A stretch of 64,000 bases of DNA. It comes from Allium sativum. Taxonomy: Eukaryota; Streptophyta; Magnoliopsida; Asparagales; Amaryllidaceae. Position 1 is the stretch's first letter. Each line of letters opens with the position of its first letter. Position numbers and translations under genes: made by a program. The stretch is taken from positions 96,802,599 to 96,866,598 of the forward strand of contig CM060911.1 in assembly GCA_030737875.1 (NCBI GenBank). Reading direction: 5' to 3'. Shown here one piece after another: positions 35,188 through 47,200 of the stretch. The notes beneath the pieces were generated by a model. That model ran no database searches and was not told the origin of the DNA. It saw only the letters and a program-made list of their open reading frames with translations.

Positions 35188-36439
35188 TGAAACACCCCAT
35201 AATTTTAAAACAAGATATAAGAGATAGTTAAAGAATAACTAATTATTAAAAGAAGAATTAAATGAAACAGTTTATGCCATTGCGTTTGTCTTGGAATTCT
35301 GCTTGAGATAGAATCCGAATTTGCGTAAAACGGATAACGTATGAAGAAGATATGGACGAACGAAGTTAGGTAGAAAAACCAAAAATCGACCAGAATGCAC
35401 TGGCGCACTTCACAAGTGCGCCAGTACAAAAATGCACCGGCGCACTTCACAAGTGCGCCAGTACAAAAATGCACTGGCGCACCTGCCAAGTGCACCCATA
35501 CTGATCCAGCACAGAATTCAGGAGTGTTCTATGATGATGTGTCTTCTTTTGAGTGGCCGAATGATGTGTATTTGAGCTGGGTGGTTCCGATGGACTCCTA
35601 GTTCATCTAAGGGCTCTAAATAATTCTGGATATCTAAATACACATAGCTAAACCTAAACCGTAACATCATAACCAAAAAACTATGGTGCCATTATAATGT
35701 TTGTCTACAAGCTAGCCTAAGCCTCCATTCATTCTCTCCAAACTATAAAATCAAATCCAAACTAGTAATCGATTAAGAAGAACATCAAATCAAATCTAAA
35801 TTAGAAGAACAAATAGTCTACTTCAAGGGAGAGCTATTCAGTTTCAGAATACAGGTCCCAGAATTCAAGACCATTCTGTAATTTGTAAGTTCACGTTACT
35901 TTGAGAAATAAAAGTTAATTGTGATTATGACATTGTAATAAATCAAGATCTGAGATTATGCCTGTCTTTCTATAACCTTTGGATCTATCTCATTGATAAT
36001 ATTATGTCCATTCTTTGTATCTTCTTTCCTTCTTCCCTTTTTGTTTTATAGCCAGGCTACTGCAAGCCTGAGCCAAATCTTATAAGAGATGAACGTACGT
36101 TGGAAATAAAATTGGGCATAATATATGATTTGGACATGACCAGCGCTAAAATTTGGGAAAAAGAAATAAATTGTGTATAATTGGGCATAATTGAGTTGTA
36201 ACTAATTTGAGGACATAACACATGTTGTATTCAAAACATAAAGTGTATCGAACATATGACTTGAGATTTGAGGCATAAAGTATTGGACATATGACTTGGG
36301 ATTTGAGGCATAAAATATTGGACATATGACTTGAGATTTGACACATAAAGTATTGGACATATGACTTGGGATTTGGGGCGTAAATTGAACTATAAATATA
36401 AAGCATAGTACATGTTGTGGTTTAAGATCTAAAAATTGG

Positions 36440-36483
<44 letters not shown>

Positions 36484-36690
36484 TATATATATATGATAGT
36501 TTATGATTTGGAAAAAGAGGATTAGTGTGTATAGTGATGTATGACTTAGGCATGAAAACAAGATTTGCCTTTGTTTTGTAATCTGTTACTTTTTTTTAGA
36601 TTTGAACACCTAAATCTAATTATGACATGTAATAAAATGGATATGAGAATATGCCTGATGTAAGCTATCCTTTCATTGAAATCTATGCTT

Positions 36691-36748
<58 letters not shown>

Positions 36749-37371
36749 TTGGGAATCATTTTTGACTATGAAACTGGTCCAATCATATTTATCCTTGTTG
36801 TATATCGGAATTGTAACCCTTTTTAAGTTCATGATATAATCATATCTATATGCCTGCGATGGATTCCATGCAAAACTTGTCTTTTTAGTACATCAAGTTT
36901 ATTGGACCAATAGTTTTTATCATCATATGACTTTGCCTATCCTTACGATGTTCCATCTTGCTTCTCCCCTTATTTTATGAACCTTGGGTTGAATCTCAAA
37001 ATACGTACGTTATAAATGCGGCGGTAATTGGGAATAACATGGAATTGACATTATTTGGCATAATTTGGAACATATATTATGGCATGACTGTTAAGATGCA
37101 ATTTGGGGTAATTTGACATGAATTATGGAATACGTAATTTGACATATTGAACCTAGAATTGGCATGAACGACAAAGTATGAGATTGATATATAAATCAAG
37201 TTTTAGGAAAAAATTGTTATTGTTGCGAATTTGGGGTAACTTGAGCATTAAATCTAGATTGGGCGTAAAATGTAACATGACTAGTTTTGGTGAATTTGGT
37301 GATTAGCATGTAAAATCTAGATTTGGGTATGTATGGTAAATGTGTAGATTAAAGATGAACATGCCTAACCC

Positions 37372-37572
37372 GAGGTTAGATTGAGTTGTGGTGTAAAACT
37401 GCCCGGAACCGCCCGACACATCTAGTAACCACAACAACACCTATCTAATGTGAGAGGTTTGTGCATCATGCCCAAGAAAAACCCGAGGTTAGATTGAGTT
37501 GTGGTGTAAAACTGCCTGGAACTGCCCGGCACATCCAGTAACCGCAACAACACATATCTAATGTGAGAGGTT
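37372..37572 (+). other. Conserved hairpin pair, 3' LTR of the plus-strand nested element
   Basis: Copies at about 37372-37459 and 37484-37572. The outer stem TTAGAT/ATCTAA is intact in both. The inner stem GTTGTGGT/ACCACAAC is intact in the first. Confidence 0.65.
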
Positions 37573-37613
37573 GGTGCATTAATAAATTAATTAATGCTAA
37601 TGAACAAGATGAA

Positions 37614-38022
37614 TGACTAGGGTTAAGTTCATAGGAACACTTAACCAATATAACATGAATGACTAGGGTTAAGTTAATAGGAAACACTTAACCAATATAA
37701 CTTGATTTGTGGTAAGGTTAAGTTAAAATAAGAGGGAAACACTTAACCAATATAACTTGATTTGTGGTAGGGTTAAGTTGACACAAGAAGGCAACACTTA
37801 ACCAAAGTAACATGATAAGTAGGTGGGTTAAGTTAACCTGAATTGACTGATGACACTTAACCAATACAACATGATGAACACGTGGGGTTAAGTTAACAAG
37901 TAAACACTTAACCAATATAACTTGATAAACGAACGGGGTTAAGTTAATAAGAAACACTTAACCAACATGACACGATGAATGGGTGGGTTAAGTTAACATG
38001 AATGGACAATACTTAACCAATA
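37614..38022 (+). repeat. GGTTAAGT...ACTTAACC hairpin array, 3' LTR
   Basis: Eight units in the same order as 20533-20945. The fourth unit is intact here (GGGTTAAGTTGAC...CACTTAACC), whereas its 5' LTR partner is decayed, which shows the ancestral form. Confidence 0.8.
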
Positions 38023-39426
38023 TGACATAATGTGAAGGAAGGTTAAGTACATGTCAGGTTGTTGGGTAATATTAGTACATATAGGCCCACAAACTTAACA
38101 GTTAAATAAACATGCTTGAATCAATGGGAGGGTTAAGTACATCTCGTGTAGGTGGGTAATATTAGTACATATATGCCCACAAACTTAACCGTTAAGTAAA
38201 CATGCTAGAATCGGTGGGAGGGTTAAGCACATCTCTTGTAGGTGGGTAATATTTGTATATATAGGCCCATAAAACTTAACCAACAGGAAACCTTAGTAAT
38301 GGGGACCCATTTCAGCAGTAACCCACATAGATGTATCATGGTACCCTGAAACTAGGTAGGGTGGGGCACGATTACTGGGCTGATTATATGCGGTCAAAAA
38401 CAGCGGCAGAGGGTACGTCAGTGTAGGTTCCGACGGTTTACGGGCGTGCACGTACTCCGAAGTGCGAAAAAGCAGGCATTGGGTACCAGTAGTTATACAC
38501 TGCGCATCTTGAATCGTGTCGGGTCGCTATAATAAGGACTGATACACCTTATGGTGGGGCCAGCACAGGGTATCTACACGCAAGAGAGGGACGATTGACA
38601 CAGACTTAAGAGAAATTAATACAAGTGAGGAGCCGATCGATAGGGTAGTAAGGGTACATCTAGAATGTTCATGGCAATTAGGCTGATTGAGGTGGAATCC
38701 TCATGATAGATGTACACCTGAAGGCTACCACAATTACGAGGATTGGGATCACATTATAATTCTACACATATTACTAATTGGGACACTAGTTAGGTGGTGT
38801 AGAGATAGATATAGAAATCAGAATAACAAAGCAGTAGCGAAGCAGAGAAAGAGTAGAAGCGCATTCAGTTTCTCTTGCCTTGACATACCTTATGCTTATC
38901 CTATGTTATCTTGTTATCCCTGTTATCACGGTATTGTCTTATATTCAGTTTATTCATGTCATGATGCTTTCGCCTGTTTATATGCTGAAAGTTACTGGAC
39001 TTACCAGACTTATGTCTGACCTAGTTTTGTTTTGCCTCTTTTCTTCCGTCCCCCCTACCGGTTCACAGGGAGGAAATGTTACCACTTAGCTCAGTTTTCT
39101 TTCCAAGCTCGAAGACAGTCGATGTATTGCTTTGGACTCTCTCTTCCACTGCTATGGCTGGTTCATGCTTTATTGGAGAATATCATTGTTATTTTTATGC
39201 TTCTTTTTGAATCAAGACAGAAGTTCTATGTATTACTTTTAAGTATGATTGAGATAACTGTTGTAAAATCTTGACTGAATTAAGTTGTTAATAAAATGAC
39301 TTTATTTTTATGCTGCTTTATTTGTCTATCTTGTAATTTATTCGCATCTTTTACCTATAATGATCCGCCGAAGTTAAGGCGTTCCCTTTGTGAGTGACCT
39401 TAACGGAGGCGGGGTGTTTCACTTGT

Positions 39427-39614
39427 GCATAAACAAACTTCGAACCCTCATTACTTTTTCATACGGTGTTTGTTTTACGCAAACCAAATGTCCATTCTGA
39501 CCCGAATTTCAAGATGGAAGCAATGGCATAGTCTGTTCCCTCTAATTCTGAATGTTAAATTAATTATTATTTAATTTATCCTCTTTTAATGTCGTTAAAA
39601 TTTGGGGTGTTACA
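39427..39614 (-). repeat. Left (3') LTR of the outermost element, part 2
   Basis: GCATAAACAAACTTCG to GGGTGTTACA matches 51674-51861. It completes the LTR whose first part ends at 18159, giving 2,978 bp against 2,987 bp for the partner. On the minus strand the LTR starts at 39614 with TGTAACACCCC. Confidence 0.9.
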
Positions 39615-40096
39615 TTCTCCCCTACTCAAAGGATTTCGTCCCCGAAATATCTAAGTTGGGAAGAATGCATATCCTACCATCCATCATCCATCTACTCATC
39701 CAACATCCATTGGCATCCATTGTCCTTAAAAGCCTCTAATGCTTATATGAATATATGTAGAAGTGTGTGTATATGTCCCAACACTATTACGAAAATTAGG
39801 CGGTCTACTGATTCAGTTGACCTCCTTAATGCAATGTATGTTAGTGTCATGAATCTAATATGTATGCAAATAAACCTATTACATCATATAAGTTCTATAT
39901 GTGTGCACACACATTTGTCCAAATTCAACATCCATATACTAACTCATCCATTTATATCCATAAAAGAAAATGCACACACATACATATGCAGTATGAAAGT
40001 GATTGAGCCGATCTAGTGCCTAATGTTTGTGTACATGCGTCCACAGGCAACCACTAGCAAACACTTGCATCCACTAGCATCCATCAAACATAACAT
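39615..40096 (-). other. Polypurine tract and 3' non-coding region of the outermost element (part 1)
   Basis: TTCTCCCCTACTC (39615-39627) is the inverted polypurine tract with one change, then the GGGGACGAAAT box. The block with GGCGGTCTACTGATTCAG (39799-39816) and repeated TTGCATCCACTAGC-like words follow. The CACTA transposon splits this region at 40096; it resumes at 44228. Confidence 0.75.
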
Positions 40097-40272
40097 CACT
40101 ACAACAAAAACACCATATTACAACTTTACTTTTACAACGGTGGTAAAAGCACCATTGTAATAAATGTTTTTTACAACTATTTTCCCGAAAAGTTGTAATA
40201 AACTTATTTTTAACAACTGTGTTCTTTTGACCGTTGTAATAAAATCCTATGACAACATTTGTTTTTTGACTG
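40097..40272 (+). repeat. CACTA left terminal and subterminal repeats
   Basis: After the 13-bp terminal repeat come several alternating copies of ACAACNGTG/ACAACTNTTT and TTGTAATAAA (40120-40272). These are the expected transposase-binding region. An AT-rich stretch (40272-41040) with no recognisable content follows. Confidence 0.75.
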
Positions 40273-41203
40273 TTGTAATATATATTACTATATGTTAATA
40301 TAATTAATAACTAATAATTAATATTAATACATTTATATTGATTATTTATAATTAATAACTAATAATTACTATTAATAATCAATTAGGAAGTAATAATCAA
40401 TAATCAATCTGTAATAATTAATACTTAGAAATTAAGAAGAATAATTAAAAAATATAGTTAATATTACATAATTAATATTAAATAGTTAATAATTAAAGTA
40501 TAATAATTAATGCTAATCATGAATAATCAATGATTGCTATTAATAATTAAGAAGTAGAGATTAATAATTACGAAGAAGAGATTAATAACTAAGATTATAT
40601 TTAATAAATAATTTATAATAATGAACGATTAATAAGAAATCTTTAATAATTAAAATGTAATACCTATTATTAGTATTTAATATTTAATAGTTTTGGGTAA
40701 TAATTATATTTAACATCCAATATTTCAAAAAAGTTTAAATTTTTCTAGACAAAACTTGTAAAATATTGAAATTTTCACAAATTAATTTAAAAAAATCAAT
40801 GAACTAGAATTTTTATAGAATATCCAAAATTTCAAAAAATTAGTTCGTTTTTTTCTTTTTTTTCTTTTTTTCTTATGATAATTGAACCTTAAAATCGAAA
40901 TGAATATTTAGATGACTTAACCAACGTGATCCATTGAGTGTTGAAATTTGTTAATTGATTTCTATGAGAAATAATATTATGTATAGTGCTGAAAAATAAT
41001 TGAAATATAAGATATAATCACATTAGTAAGTACTAATCACGTAAAGGTGAAAAAATCAATCGTTTGAAGAAGTGGCGGCACCTTGAAAATTTTGGCGGCC
41101 AACCCTAATATTTTACTTCCTTACGTTATACTTTTTATCAGCCGACAAAAAAAATTCACCCAAATCTTTTCCCCAATTCGAAATTAATGGTCTTCATTTT
41201 TCC

Positions 41204-41583
41204 TTGACCATAATTCGCACGCCAGAATTTGCCTTGACGACTCCTCTTCGTTCAACACCTACTCCAGATCCGACACCTCCTCCATCCTCAATCGAACCGC
41301 TCATTGTTTCTATCGTAACCAAAGTAGTGAGCTCCTGCTTCTTTCCCGCTGTCCTTTCTCTCGCAAGTTCAACCGGACCACCTGCTGCTCCAACTATTGT
41401 CGTTCCATTATCTGTTCCTCAGCATCTGCCTTGCAAAGATCTCTGTCATGCACCAACACCTGTTTGGCAAATCGAACCGTGTCACTGTCGCAAACCCAAA
41501 GACCACCTGTGCCCGAAAGCTGCTGCCTTTTCCATACCCGAGCCTTCACTTCCATTCAACACCGCCCTGTCATCGACCTAAAG
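41204..41583 (+). CDS. Unrecognised proline/serine-rich frame in the CACTA element
   Basis: An open frame of 125 codons with a proline-rich N-terminus (TPDPTPPPSS) and a few cysteines in its second half. It is followed at once by AAGTAAGT, a good splice donor (41582), and lies in the one GC-richer part of the element, after ATTTTGGCGGCCAACCCT. It might be a captured 5' exon or the element's own leader exon. I recognise no domain and no function should be assigned. Confidence 0.25.
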
Positions 41584-43134
41584 TAAGTTCGCTTACCATT
41601 ATTCTTCTTTCAAATTGGTTGCGTCGGTTTCTAATTATAAACTATTTGGGGTTACTTGGATGCTATTCCTGTCGATTGGGTTATTGTCCCGTTGTAGTGT
41701 GGTTATGGTTCATTTTATTATGCACATAGAGAGGGAAAGGCAAGGTTTGCAGAACCAGGAAAAGAAGTTAATCGTAAAAATCACAAAAACTGCCAAGCAA
41801 GGGCAAATGGTACTTAAATTTCATTATGTAGTGATTGATTATAAATTGTGCAGAACAATTTTATTTCTCCCCAAGATGAACATGAATTTTGTTTGAGTTT
41901 AGTTAACAGAAAATTTTCAAATTCAGCTTCCTGCTCTAATACTAATTGTTATTATGTGTTTTATAATGTGGCCTTTGTTATTATGTCTACTTGCATTCTG
42001 TTATATTTACATCTATATGATTCATATACAGCGTCTAGATATTTAAAAGGGTTGTACAGGTTTGTTGAATATCCCTTTTTTAATTAATAATTGAGAGCAT
42101 ACCACATAAGCAATTATTAAATGCTACAGACTAATTGCATATCAAATTAATTAATGAAACAACATTCTCATAAATTTTACATTATTTCACCAAATGCCAG
42201 TATAAAAATAAGGGAAATGCAATCATTAAATTAGACTTAACCTAAAGGTAATTAAAATTGTATCTGTCTGACTTGTAGATATAAATATTGGCAATTAAGA
42301 ATACACACAAGCAACGTGTGTACATATGATCAAATAATCAAATGCTATTAAATTAGCAACTGCCCAAATCATGATGAATGTATAGTTTTTGTTCCCAATA
42401 AAAAACATTTCATGTCCTTCACATTAACGATTATAGTAGTAGTAAATAAAATATGTTTGTCAAGAGCATACACAGGTCTGTAACAATTTATGACATCCGG
42501 GTAAATTGAACTCTGTATGCTAGTTTAGAATGATATATCCTTCAAGTGATTATATTTTTTTATTGTTGCCAAGATTAAATTTTACTGCAATGTGTATTCA
42601 TTTTATATCTATATTTAAGTTCAGAAAGATATGTATAATAATACTGTATTTGCTTTCCCATAACAAGAACTGATGTTTTTCTGATTCCTATTCCATTTTA
42701 GTTTTAGGTAAGTGAAACCATATTGTAGAAAAAATGGAGACTATTGGTGTAAATAAGCTAGCTGTTAAACAAGATACTAATAAAAAAAATTACAGCTTAG
42801 ATACAATCAGATATATGGGTTTAGAAGCACATCTTGGTTTGCAATATGAGGATCATACACTAATGCTCATGACAAAGTGATAAATTGCTTGCTGCTACTA
42901 AATTTATTGCACATCTTGTGAACCAGAAAGTAGCACATGAAATCCTTGTATTGGAATTGCTCACAATTCTTCTGGAAAATCCAACAGATGACAGTGTAGA
43001 GATATAATTTCCTTTTTATGGTATAATGTTGCTGCCAGTTTGAATATTTATGTATTCCTGTTCTTTTGTCATATGCAGGTAGCTGTTGGTTTTGTAAAAG
43101 AATGTGGTGCACTCCATATATAATATTCTATATT

Positions 43135-43392
43135 TGCTTTTTGTGTAGTATATTTCATGAATTTTGTTGTGAAAAACTCAGGAGGATCTATGCAGGTAGC
43201 TTTTGTCATATGCAGATAGCATTTGTCATATGTAGGTAGTATATTTCATGAATTTTGTAGTAAAAGAATGTGTAGTATATGAATTTTCATGAATTTTGTC
43301 ATATGCAGGTAGCTTTTGTCATATGCAGGTACTGTATTTCATGAATTTTGTTGTAAAAGAATGTGTAGTATATTTCATGTAAAAGAATGCAG
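43135..43392 (+). repeat. Short duplications around a splice-acceptor-like motif in the CACTA element
   Basis: GTCATATGCAGGTAGC occurs several times (near 43068, 43206, 43303, 43318, some with changes) and TATTTCATGAATTTTGT four times, in a loose tandem. The GCAGGTAGCTT word is the sequence at the start of the FKBP exon (43390-43399), so the exon boundary seems to have been duplicated upstream. Confidence 0.6.
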
Positions 43393-43694
43393 GTAGCTTA
43401 TGATACCTCCATTGTTAGCATATGGACCTGAGCCTGCCGGATGCTTTAAAGGTGAAGCTTAATTGTGTTATTTCCAAATTTCTTTCTTATAGTTACCTAC
43501 ACTATTGTATAATCTCATATTTTGTATCTTATTTACGAAATTGAAGCATTTTATTTGTAGGTGATTGCAATATCCCTGCCAATGCAACACTTCTCTATGA
43601 TATGTTCTCCCTCTTCTTACCTGAGGATTGCGATGGTAAGAAGCGAATTTATGAAGATCAACCGTCCTATATTAATGTGTGTAAAATTCTGTGA
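43393..43694 (+). pseudogene. Captured FKBP-type peptidyl-prolyl isomerase gene fragment (two exon pieces and an intron)
   Basis: After AATGCAG (acceptor-like), 43400-43451 encodes IPPLLAYGPEPAGCFKG. IPPxLAYG is the hallmark of the FK506-binding-protein fold near its C-terminus. A 109-bp interval (43452-43560) begins GTGAAG and ends TTATTTGTAG, an intron in phase. The frame then resumes DCNIPANATLLYDMF, the last strand of the domain, and runs to a TGA at 43692-43694. The DCNIPANATL wording recalls plastid/thylakoid-lumen FKBPs, but I cannot fix the member. In FKBPs this part should be preceded by about 80 residues of domain, which are absent. So it is a transduplicated, non-functional fragment carried between the CACTA ends. 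The tail after LYDMF does not look like an FKBP end. Confidence 0.65.
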
Positions 43695-43964
43695 TAGGTA
43701 ACTGGATTGGATGCTGGAGCATAAAGACTCGATGTGTGTCAGTGTGTATGTATATTTATACGAAAGTGTGTATGTAACCGAGTGTATTGAGTGATCAGTT
43801 TGTAGTGAGGAATGTATGTATTGTTGTATTAATTCAAATATTGAAATAAATTATTTAATTGATTATTTCAGTTCAGAGTAGTGTCATTTTATTCAATACA
43901 AATATTTAATTTTATATGAAATGTAATGTATAACGAAACAAAAATCATATTTTTATAATTAATT

Positions 43965-44224
43965 GTAGTAGGAATTACTACAACGGTGAAAAAAGTTGTA
44001 ATATGTATTACTACAATAGTGCAAAAATGTTGTAATATGTATTACTACAACGGTGGAAAATAGTTGTAAAATATATATTTCACAACGGTGTCGCAACTGT
44101 GCAGAAAAGTTGTAAAAGATATTAGTCTATTACGACTTCTTAATACACGACGGTTTGCCCACCGTTGTGAAATGTATATTACAACGGTGTTCCACCGTTG
44201 TAATAGGGTCATTTTGTTGTAGTG
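43965..44224 (-). repeat. CACTA right subterminal and terminal repeats
   Basis: Four to six copies of TACTACAACGGTGGAAAA / GTTGTAATATGTAT-like units lead into ACAACGGTGTTCCACCGTTG, itself a near-perfect hairpin (44181-44200), then the terminal repeat. Confidence 0.8.
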
Positions 44225-44227
44225 CAT

Positions 44228-44296
44228 GTTTCAAACACATGTTTTCATCCATAGGACTCCTATCTAAAGGTCAAAAATACTATGAATAAGATATAC
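44228..44296 (-). other. 3' non-coding region of the outermost element (part 2)
   Basis: GTTTCAAACACATGTTTTCATCC resumes the sequence broken at 40096 and matches 27462-27483 next to the pol end of the innermost element. Confidence 0.75.
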
Positions 44297-47200
44297 TCAA
44301 ATGATAGAAACAAGTACTGATAAAGCTTTTGAAAAAGGAGTTAAGAACATACCCTCGAAGAGAAAAGGGTACAAAGCACGAATCTTATCTTCGGTTTCCC
44401 AAGTCGCATCCCCTGGGTTATCTCCCCATTGAACCTTTACCAACTTGATCTCTTTATTGCGTAGCTTCTTAACCTCTGATCCCAGAATACGGGAAGGTAC
44501 TCACCTGATTGTTGCCTCCCGTTCCACCTCTACCTCTTCCAATATACTCGGCTTAACAACTTCCGCAGTGTCATGCAAGCACTTCTGCAGATGAGAAACA
44601 TGGAAAACATCATGAACGCCAGATAGATTTTCAGGAAGCTTTACTCTATAAGCCATTTGACCAATCCTTTCGGTTATGGGAAATGGTCCCATAAACCTAG
44701 GTGCCAACTTCCCTACTGCTCCGAAGTGGACCACATTCCTCAGAGGTGATACTTTGATAAAAACCAAGTCTCCCACTTCGAATTCGATGTCAGTCCTTCT
44801 CTTTTCTGCATATGATTTCTGCTTGTCTTGAGCTGTCTTCATCCTCCGTCGAATAAGGTCAATCTTTTCAGACATTTCTCTAACCATATTTGGTCCATGT
44901 AATAATCTTTCCATAGATTCCCACCAGCAAGTCGGTGATCTACAGGGGCGCCCGTACAATGCTTCGAAGGGTGCCATGCCGATGCCAGCCTGATAGCTGT
45001 TATTATAGGCAAACTCTACCAAATGAAGATGCTCTTCCCAAGTCCCTCCAAAGTCAAGGATACACAGTCTCAAAAGATCTTCAAGAATCATGTTCACCCT
45101 CTCCGTCTGCCCATCGGTTTGAGGATGATAAGCGGTGCTTAAGCGCAACTGTGTACCTAATGCTTCTTGCAAACTTCTCCAAAACTCGCTGGAAAAGATG
45201 GGGTCACGATTGCTTACTATGCTGGAAGGTACTCCATGGAGGCGAACTATCTCACGAACATAAATCACTGCCAACCATGATGTTGTCCTTTTGCTCTTGA
45301 CTGGAATAAAGTGATTTCTCTTAGCGAGTCCATCTACTACCACCCAACCACTGGTATTTCCTTTCTTCGATCTAGGCAACCCATCTATGAAATCCATTGA
45401 GACGCTCTCCCATTTCCACTACGGCACTTCCAACGGATGAAGCAATCCGCCGGGCTTCTTTTGCTCAGCCTTGACTTGCTGACAAAGCAAACATTGAGAA
45501 ACAAATTCAGCCACGTCCATCCCAAACCAAAAGAAAACCCTTTTCATGTCTCTATACATCTTGTCGTCGCCTGGATGAATAGTCATCTTAGAATGGTGGG
45601 CTTCTTCTAGGACTGCCTTTATCAAGCTTCCAGCCTAAGGAACACAAAGCCTTCCATTTCGTCGCAACCGCCCCTTTTCATCCATGGCATATGTACTCAG
45701 GTGACTAGAAGTCTCCCCTCTTATGAGCTTATCCATAATGTCTAGAATCTGTGGGTCACCTTGTTGCGAAGCTCCTATCTACTCCACAAGAGTCGGTTGA
45801 ATCTCCAAGGATGCAAATAAATCAGGCACAACTTCGATGGAGGGTCTAAAATTAAAAGCTGATATGAACTCCATGTTCTCTCTTTCCACAAACAAAGGAC
45901 TCAGAGCCATCCTCTGCCTACTTAGTGCGTTTGCAACCACATTACCCTTGCCAGGGTTATAAGAAATCTCAAAATAGTATGAAGCTAAGAATTCCATCCA
46001 CCGTTGTTTGCCCTAAGTTGAGATCCTTCTGGGAGAATAGGTACTTGAGAGATTTGTGACCGGTGTACAAATCGAATCTTTCTCCCAGTAAATAATGGCG
46101 CCACGTCTTCAATGCAAATACTATGGCAGCTAGTTCTAGATCATGGGTAGGGTAATTCTTTTCATGAACTCTCAACTGCCTACACCCATAACTGATTACT
46201 TTCCCTTCTTCCATCAGCACCGCACCAAGACATGTACCGCACGCATCAGTGTAAATAGTAAACACTTTACTTCCATTCGGCAAGGTCAAGACTCGGGCTG
46301 TTGTCAGAGCCCTTTTCAGCTATTGGAAAGCAACATCACAGTCTATATCCCATGAAAACACCAAATTCTTCTTTGTCAGCCAAGTGAGAGGGGCTGATAT
46401 CTTCGCGAAGTCCTTAATGAACTTCCTATAGTAACCTGCCAACCCAGGAAAGCTTCCCACCTTAGTTGCATTTTTAGGAATCTGCCAATCTTGCACTACA
46501 ACCACCTTCGTGGGATCTACAACTATCCCTTCTTTATAGACTAAATGCCCCAAGAATCTTTCCTCCTTTCTCCAGAAATGGCATTTAGAGAACTTTGCTT
46601 TTAGCTGGTGATCATAGAGAGTTTTCAAAACTTCCCTCAAATGTTGGGCATGCTCTTCTTCGTTCTTGGAGAAGATCAAAATACCTTCAATGAAGACCAT
46701 GATGAAATTATTTAGGAATTTCCGAAACACCCTATTCATCAAATCAACAAAATAGATGGGTGCATTTGTCATCCCAAAAGGCATCACTAGCCATTCAAAG
46801 AAACCGTCCGCAGTTCTAAAAACGGTCTTATCTATGCTATCCTCAGCTACTCTCAATTGATGGTACCCTCTAGCTAAGTCCAATTGAGAAAATACTAAGG
46901 CACCAACGAGCTGATCAAATAAATCATCAATTCTTGGAAGCAGGTGCCTATTCTTTTTGGTGAGCTTATTTAATTCTCTATAGTCAACACACAGCCGAAG
47001 CAATCCATCTGCTTTAGTTGCAAATACTACTGGAGCACCCCATTCAGATATGCTTCATTTGATGAACCCTTTCCCAAGTAGCTCTCCTACTTGCTTACTC
47101 TGCTCCCTCCTTACCCTTGGAGCCATGTGGCATACTGGTAATGCAACTGGCTTTGCATTGTCCACCAGATATATGCGGAAGTCGATCTCGCGCCTTGGAG

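Larger units (their letters stand above)
18160..39421 (+). mobile_element. Plus-strand Ty3/gypsy element nested in the outermost LTR, gag-pol largely deleted
   Basis: LTRs at 18160-22330 (4,171 bp) and 35188-39421 (4,234 bp) are flanked by a perfect 5-bp duplication CTTGT (18155-18159, 39422-39426). Joining the outer flanks restores the LTR of the outermost element, colinear with 51640-51720. Its interior (22331-24236 and 34874-35187) has only gag, PR, INT and chromodomain fragments. A minus-strand element (24242-34868) is inserted downstream of the chromodomain remnant. Confidence 0.92.
35188..39421 (+). repeat. 3' LTR of the plus-strand nested element
   Basis: Begins TGAAACACCCC (the partner has TGTAACACCCG) and ends GGGTGTTTCA before the CTTGT duplication. 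Same sub-structure as 18160-22330: palindrome array 35394-35495, donor 35885-35890, TA runs 36440-36485 and 36695-36747, hairpin pair 37372-37572, hairpin array 37614-38022, AATAAA 39290-39295. Confidence 0.94.
40097..44224. mobile_element. Non-autonomous CACTA (En/Spm-type) DNA transposon with captured gene sequence
   Basis: The ends are perfect 13-bp inverted repeats, CACTACAACAAAA (40097-40109) and TTTTGTTGTAGTG (44212-44224), flanked by the 3-bp duplication CAT (40094-40096, 44225-44227). Removing the element restores host sequence matching 27445-27480 (TAACATGTTTCAAA). Both ends carry subterminal repeats built on ACAACGGTG/GTTGTAATA, typical of the superfamily. No transposase (DDE/TNP2 or TNPA-like) was recognised over 4.1 kb, so it would need enzyme from another copy. 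The interior holds an AT-rich part, an unrecognised proline-rich frame (41204-41581) and an FKBP gene fragment (43393-43694). Confidence 0.92.
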
